The notes below the pieces were generated by a model. The model did no database searches, was not told the DNA's origin, and saw nothing but the letters and a program-made list of their open reading frames with translations. This document shows, one piece after another, positions 60,537 to 64,000 of a stretch of DNA of 64,000 bases (positions within the stretch are counted from its first letter, which is position 1; the number at the start of each line of letters is the position of its first letter). Made by a program: the position numbers and the translations under genes. Source of the stretch: a virus; the IMG/VR virus record IMGVR_UViG_3300017950_000006, positions 25,994 through 89,993 of that record. One strand, written 5' to 3'.

Positions 60537-61964
60537 ATGACAAAACAAAATAGAGATTATGGTTATGATGTACAAAAAGTATATCTAGAAATGATGCTGA
60601 GTGATGCACAATCATTTGTGCGTTGTCAGACAATCTTTGACCATTCTTTGTTTGATAGAAAACTACAAAACGCCGCAGAATTTATTAATGAATATGTTAC
60701 AAATCATAACGCATTACCTACAGAAGATATGGTCAATGCTAACTGTAAAACAGATTTAAAGATTCCTACAGGATTACGTGAAGAACACTATGATTGGTTA
60801 TTGCAAGAATTTGAAACGTTTACTAGACATAAAGGTTTAGAAAGAGCAATCCTTGAAAGTGCTAACTTACTTGAAGAAGGTAACTATGGTCCTGTAGAAG
60901 AAAAAATTAAGAATGCAGTCCAAGTAGGACTAACAAAAGATCTAGGTACAGATTACTTTGAAGATCCTAAAGCAAGACTTATGGGACTTAAAGATAACAA
61001 CGGACAAGTAAGCACAGGTTGGAAGACACTTGACAGGAAACTGTTTGGTGGATTTAATAGAGGTGAACTGAATATCTTTGCAGGCGGTTCGGGTGCAGGT
61101 AAATCTTTGTTCTTGGCTAACTTAGGAGTAAACTGGGCACTCAACGGAATGAATGTTGTGTATCTAAGTTTTGAGTTAAGTGAAGCACTTGTAGCAATGC
61201 GTATTGATAGTATGGTAACTGATGTTCCAACTAAAGAAATTTTTAAAGATCTTGACGGCGTTGAAATGAAAGTTAAACTAATTGGTAAGAAGTCTGGAGC
61301 ATTCCAAGTCAAGTATATGCCAAGTGGTAAAAATGCAAACGACATTAGAAGTTACGTAAAAGAGTATGAAATTAAAACAGGTAAAAAGATTGACGTATTA
61401 TTAATTGACTACTTAGACTTGATGATGCCAATGAGTAGAAAAGTGTCACCGAGTGATTTGTTTATTAAAGATAAATTTGTATCAGAAGAATTACGTAATC
61501 TTGCAATGGAAACGCAAACTGTATTTGTAACTGCATCACAATTGAACAGAGGGGCTGTTGAAGAAATTGAATTTGATCACTCGCACATCTCAGGTGGTTT
61601 GAGTAAGATTCAAACAGCAGATAATGTGATTGGTATCTTTACTAGTAGAGCAATGCGTGAACGAGGACGTTATCAGATACAGTTAATGAAAACAAGAAGT
61701 TCAAGTGGCGTTGGTAGTAAGATTGATTTAGAATTTGACGTTGACAGTTTACGTATTAGAGATCTTGAAGAAGACGATGATACAAACTCATATGGTACAT
61801 CTAAAGCAGGATCAAGTATATTATCAGGACTACAAAGATCATCAACAACATCAAGCGATACTGAAACTATTGAACCTAATGAAGGTGCTCCAGTTAAGAA
61901 AGTAAAAGCAGATGTTGATAGCACTAAGTTACGTGAATTCTTAGGTAACTTAGGCAATGACTAA
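60537..61964 (+). CDS. 41: Replicative DNA helicase gp41
   Basis: 475 residues (T4 gp41 475). DnaB-type N-domain, Walker A GGSGAGKS at residues 183-190, Walker B VLLIDYLDLM, VTASQLNRG, and HISGGLSKIQTADNVIGI. The C-terminal tail has a Ser/Thr-rich linker and an end helix (STKLREFLGNLGND). It unwinds the fork ahead of gp43 and recruits primase. Confidence 0.94.
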   Translation: MTKQNRDYGYDVQKVYLEMMLSDAQSFVRCQTIFDHSLFDRKLQNAAEFINEYVTNHNALPTEDMVNANCKTDLKIPTGLREEHYDWLLQEFETFTRHKGLERAILESANLLEEGNYGPVEEKIKNAVQVGLTKDLGTDYFEDPKARLMGLKDNNGQVSTGWKTLDRKLFGGFNRGELNIFAGGSGAGKSLFLANLGVNWALNGMNVVYLSFELSEALVAMRIDSMVTDVPTKEIFKDLDGVEMKVKLIGKKSGAFQVKYMPSGKNANDIRSYVKEYEIKTGKKIDVLLIDYLDLMMPMSRKVSPSDLFIKDKFVSEELRNLAMETQTVFVTASQLNRGAVEEIEFDHSHISGGLSKIQTADNVIGIFTSRAMRERGRYQIQLMKTRSSSGVGSKIDLEFDVDSLRIRDLEEDDDTNSYGTSKAGSSILSGLQRSSTTSSDTETIEPNEGAPVKKVKADVDSTKLREFLGNLGND

Positions 61965-61972
61965 ATCGTAAA

Positions 61973-61980
61973 GATAAATA
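61973..61980 (+). promoter_or_regulatory. Late promoter box GATAAATA for the HNH gene
   Basis: Lies nine bases after the gp41 stop. Predicted leader to the GTG at 62003 is 17 bases with GGGAG. Confidence 0.7.
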
Positions 61981-62002
61981 TTTTTGTACAAGGGAGTATG
62001 AA

Positions 62003-62515
62003 GTGTCTGATACACTTGTTCTAAATGCCGATGCCAAACCTTACAGTGTTTTACCATTGTCAACTATCACGTGGCAAGAATCAATCAAATATCTAGTTTT
62101 AGAAAAAGTTACAGTACTCGAATGGTATGACGATTGGCTAGTAAGTTCTATGGAATGGGAAACTCGTGTTCCTGCTGTAGTTATGGTTAAGAAGTATGTG
62201 CGTAAAAATTCTAGTGTACGCTTTACTAAATTTAATATGATGTTGCGGGATAGTTTTACTTGTCAATACTGTGAAGAAGTGTTACATCGAAATATCTGTA
62301 CTATGGATCATGTCGTTCCTGTAAGTAAAGGAGGTCGAACTACTTGGACAAATGTAGTTACAGCCTGTGGACCTTGCAATGTAGCAAAAGGCGATAAACT
62401 ACATCCAAAACCAATTCGTCAACCTTTTAAGCCTACCTACTATGATCTAGTTAAAAATAAAGAACATCTACAGTACAAACTAAAACACGAAAGTTGGAAA
62501 AACTTTATTTTTTAG
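62003..62515 (+). CDS. HNH endonuclease
   Basis: 170 residues. CQYCEEVLHRNICTMDHVVP, then SKGGRTTWTNVVTACGPCNV and AKGDK, form the zinc-bound HNH site (Cys pairs, DH, N, CxxC). The start is GTG at 62003: GGGAG lies six bases before it, and the ATG at 61998 is in another frame. The N-terminal 70 residues (LVLNADAKPYSVLPLSTITW) are usual in this family. It may be a homing endonuclease or take part in DNA processing. Confidence 0.88.
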   Translation: MSDTLVLNADAKPYSVLPLSTITWQESIKYLVLEKVTVLEWYDDWLVSSMEWETRVPAVVMVKKYVRKNSSVRFTKFNMMLRDSFTCQYCEEVLHRNICTMDHVVPVSKGGRTTWTNVVTACGPCNVAKGDKLHPKPIRQPFKPTYYDLVKNKEHLQYKLKHESWKNFIF

Positions 62516-62701
62516 TTGTTCAAGGGTAAAAATGCCCCTATGCGACAGACGTCTTAAATGCATGAAAATCACCCCTAAATGGCTCTTATTTGCCGACTTA
62601 AGGAGTTTTACTATACAATGTATATCAAACAGGGTTTTATGCGAGTAACGGTGTTTTAACCGCTTTTAAGACGCCTATTATATATGTATATAAGTACTAG
62701 T
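62516..62701 (+). other. Non-coding gap with 9-bp inverted repeat
   Basis: No gene found in 186 bases, the longest gap in the window. CGTCTTAAA at 62550-62558 is the exact reverse complement of TTTAAGACG at 62665-62673. AGACGTCT at 62547-62554 is a palindrome. A weak TTGCCG/TATACA pair (62590, 62612) with 16-bp spacing and a 13-codon reading frame from the ATG at 62619 lie between. It could hold a small RNA or regulatory leader; nothing is certain. Confidence 0.35.
62689..62696 (+). promoter_or_regulatory. Late promoter box TATAAGTA, leaderless geometry
   Basis: One change from TATAAATA. Five bases (CTAGT) separate it from the ATG at 62702, the same spacing as the other leaderless genes. Confidence 0.6.
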
Positions 62702-63286
62702 ATGATTAAAGATTTTATAGGTGTGTTTGACAATCAACTCGATCCAGAGTACTGTCAAACTGTAATTGATTACTATCACCAACAAGAAGGAACACGTATA
62801 CTTACACGCCAAACTGCTAACGAGCAAGCACCAAAGATGAACAAGGACGGTGCGATGCTATATGACGAAGGTGAGTCTGGTACGTTTGCTTTAAGTATGA
62901 ACAAACTGCTAGAGCCTTACTACAATGCTCTTCAAAATTGTATACTAGATTATACACAAGAATTTGGTGTGTTCGAAAATCTTAATCCAATTCAAATATC
63001 ACATTCGATTAAAATACAACATACCCGCCCTACAGAAGGATATCATATTTGGCACTGTGAACACGCAAGTCGCGATACAGGACAACGTGCTTTATTGGCT
63101 ATGGCTTATTTGAATACTGTAAAAGAAGGTGGCGAAACAGAGTTCTTGTATCAAAGCAGACGCATACCTGCGACACAAGGAACTATTATGATTTGTCCTG
63201 CAGGATTTACTCATACACATAGAGGCAATCCTCCACTAAGTGGTGACAAATATGCTATCACCACTTGGTTGGAGTTTACTCACTAA
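62702..63286 (+). CDS. 2OG-Fe(II) oxygenase
   Basis: 194 residues from the ATG at 62702 (MIKDFIGVFDNQLDPEYCQT); the start 18 bases upstream would lie within the promoter. YHIWHCEHAS gives His 118 and Glu 120 in place of the usual H-x-D; LLAMAYLNTVKEGGETEFLY is the core strand; PAGFTHTHRGNPP (His 171 region) the distal ligand. Found widely in marine T4-like phages; substrate unknown. Confidence 0.82.
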   Translation: MIKDFIGVFDNQLDPEYCQTVIDYYHQQEGTRILTRQTANEQAPKMNKDGAMLYDEGESGTFALSMNKLLEPYYNALQNCILDYTQEFGVFENLNPIQISHSIKIQHTRPTEGYHIWHCEHASRDTGQRALLAMAYLNTVKEGGETEFLYQSRRIPATQGTIMICPAGFTHTHRGNPPLSGDKYAITTWLEFTH

Positions 63287-63481
63287 TTACCAGTTATTAG
63301 TAGATTTAGTAGACTGATGGCCTAAGATTTTATCTTTATTAAGACCATGCTTTACTACATAACCAGAAGTACCATTGGCATTTACTTCCACCTCATGACG
63401 AGCCTTCCATAATTCCATTTCTTTCTTTTTACGTAGTTGTTGCTCAGAATATTGCTTGAGCATAAATGAGTGTCTATCCAT
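63287..63481 (-). CDS. Small unknown protein (64 aa)
   Basis: 64 residues, charged helix then a short strand-rich part (EVEVNANGTSGYVVKHGL). A perfect AAGGAGG ribosome site lies just before the ATG. A sigma70-type promoter (63591-63619) and a late-type box (63559-63566) face it. Function unknown. Confidence 0.65.
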   Translation of the reverse strand: MDRHSFMLKQYSEQQLRKKKEMELWKARHEVEVNANGTSGYVVKHGLNKDKILGHQSTKSTNNW

Positions 63482-63558
63482 GTCACCCTCCTTTTTAAAG
63501 TTAGGTGCGTTCCTTCGACATAGTGTCTACTTCCAAGCGTATTGCTCGAACGTATTAG

Positions 63559-63566
63559 TATTTAGC
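63559..63566 (-). promoter_or_regulatory. Possible late promoter box GCTAAATA
   Basis: On the minus strand, giving a leader of about 72 bases to the gene ending at 63287. Weaker evidence because of the long leader. Confidence 0.4.
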
Positions 63567-63590
63567 ATAGCAGGTATGTGTTTTGGGTAT

Positions 63591-63619
63591 ATTATAGTAG
63601 ATCTTTTAGCGTACTTCAA
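63591..63619 (-). promoter_or_regulatory. Sigma70-type promoter on minus strand
   Basis: TTGAAG (63619-63614) and TATAAT (63596-63591) with a 17-bp spacer, starting inside the end of the structural gene at 63606. Confidence 0.65.
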
Positions 63620-64000
63620 TCCAACCTAGACTTGCAAAGCCATCTTTGTTTGCAACAGTCGATGCCATAGCAATAAGGAATGTGTCACTGGTATCGCCCA
63701 GCGTGGTTGTAGTTCTTCTATCAATCTGTGTGATTGCTCGTTCGTTAAATCTAAAGATGTTGCCTTGTCCGCTTGAACTTACATAGATTGTTTCAACAGG
63801 AATGCCTCCTGTATAACCAGTTGCGGTTATGTTGTATTCAATGGGCGAATCGTCACTATAACTTACCCAAGTGCCGCCTGTGATGACAGCACCTTCTACT
63901 GCCCTAGCAAACACGTTAGAGTTATCCAATGTTGCCGCAGAGAATGAATCAGGTAGTACTACGCTGTTGAGTGCTGTGCTTTTCAATCTAATAGCAACCA
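63606..64000 (-). CDS. C-terminal end of a virion structural protein (5' end outside window)
   Basis: The frame is open to the window edge; the TTG at 63986 is internal. The visible 131 residues are beta-rich with Ser/Thr/Gly: VNF-free strands such as ITATGYTGGIPVETIYVSSS and GNIFRFNERAITQIDRRTTT, ending with FASLGWIEVR. This is the style of tail-fibre or capsid-decoration C-termini in marine myoviruses. Family not identified. Confidence 0.55.
   Translation of the reverse strand, partial: VAIRLKSTALNSVVLPDSFSAATLDNSNVFARAVEGAVITGGTWVSYSDDSPIEYNITATGYTGGIPVETIYVSSSGQGNIFRFNERAITQIDRRTTTTLGDTSDTFLIAMASTVANKDGFASLGWIEVR

Noticed and set aside
62619-62660. 13-codon reading frame after AAGGAG in the intergenic gap
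   Set aside because: Spacing of the ribosome site is too long and the peptide shows no recognisable feature; could be a leader peptide but unsupported.
62641-62670. CGGTgttttaACCG hairpin followed by TTTT as a terminator
   Set aside because: Only four paired bases; the loop is larger than the stem and the T run is short.
1-64000. tRNA genes, CRISPR arrays, integrases or insertion sequences
   Set aside because: None found by reading the gaps and gene content; no clear cloverleaf or direct-repeat array was seen, though I could not run a scanner.

Overview
The window is part of the genome of a T4-like marine myovirus. The sequence is AT-rich. Genes are tightly packed, usually with overlapping or near-touching stops and starts, and no stretch over 300 bases lacks a gene. 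T4 homologues that I recognise: neck/tail-completion proteins gp13, gp14, gp15; dNMP kinase gp1; sheath gp18; tube gp19; head completion gp4; terminase gp16 and gp17; gp32; UvsX, UvsY, UvsW; a probable clamp-loader gp62; primase gp61; helicase gp41. The protein style (long neck/sheath proteins, radical SAM/twitch proteins, many 2OG-Fe(II) oxygenases, carbamoyltransferases, cupins) resembles phages of marine cyanobacteria and SAR11-type bacteria. No photosynthesis gene is present here, so the host cannot be fixed. I saw no tRNA, CRISPR array, insertion sequence or integrase.

Layout. 1-8.96 kb: a carbamoyltransferase fragment, tail-fibre-like proteins and a 2223-residue repeat-built structural protein, all on +. 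8.95-15.15 kb, on -: a cupin, an unknown protein, HldD, HldE, a Nudix hydrolase, then gp15 and gp14. 15.2-29.6 kb, mostly +: gp13, gp1, sheath, tube, a tube-like baseplate candidate, gp4, terminase subunits, two proteins with capsid-targeting-like N-termini, and a 923-residue putative virion protein. 29.7-32.5 kb: gp32-UvsX-UvsY recombination module. 32.5-47.4 kb: an accessory island of about 18 genes for glycan or small-molecule chemistry: glycosyltransferases, FkbM and plant-type GXM methyltransferases, oxygenases, a PLP aminotransferase, an amidinotransferase, two radical SAM enzymes and a nucleotidyltransferase-cupin fusion. 47.4-62.5 kb: UvsW, more oxygenases, gp62 candidate, a miniature DnaE-like protein, primase, an isolated carbamoyltransferase N-domain, helicase and HNH endonuclease. 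62.5-64 kb: a non-coding gap, another oxygenase, and the C-terminal end of a structural gene on -.

Two promoter classes can be read directly. Early/middle genes (gp1, gp32, the uvsW operon, primase, helicase and others) carry sigma70-type promoters, TTGACT/A-17 bp-TATAAT/TATACT, always with a 17-bp spacer. Late genes carry a T4-late-like box (consensus nATAAATA). In six genes the ATG lies exactly five bases after this box. If T4 late spacing holds, transcription would start on the A of the start codon, giving leaderless late mRNAs.

The main themes for follow-up are the 32.5-47.4 kb biosynthesis island, the late-expressed ADP-heptose genes, the mini-DnaE protein, the leaderless late genes and the candidate packaged internal proteins.
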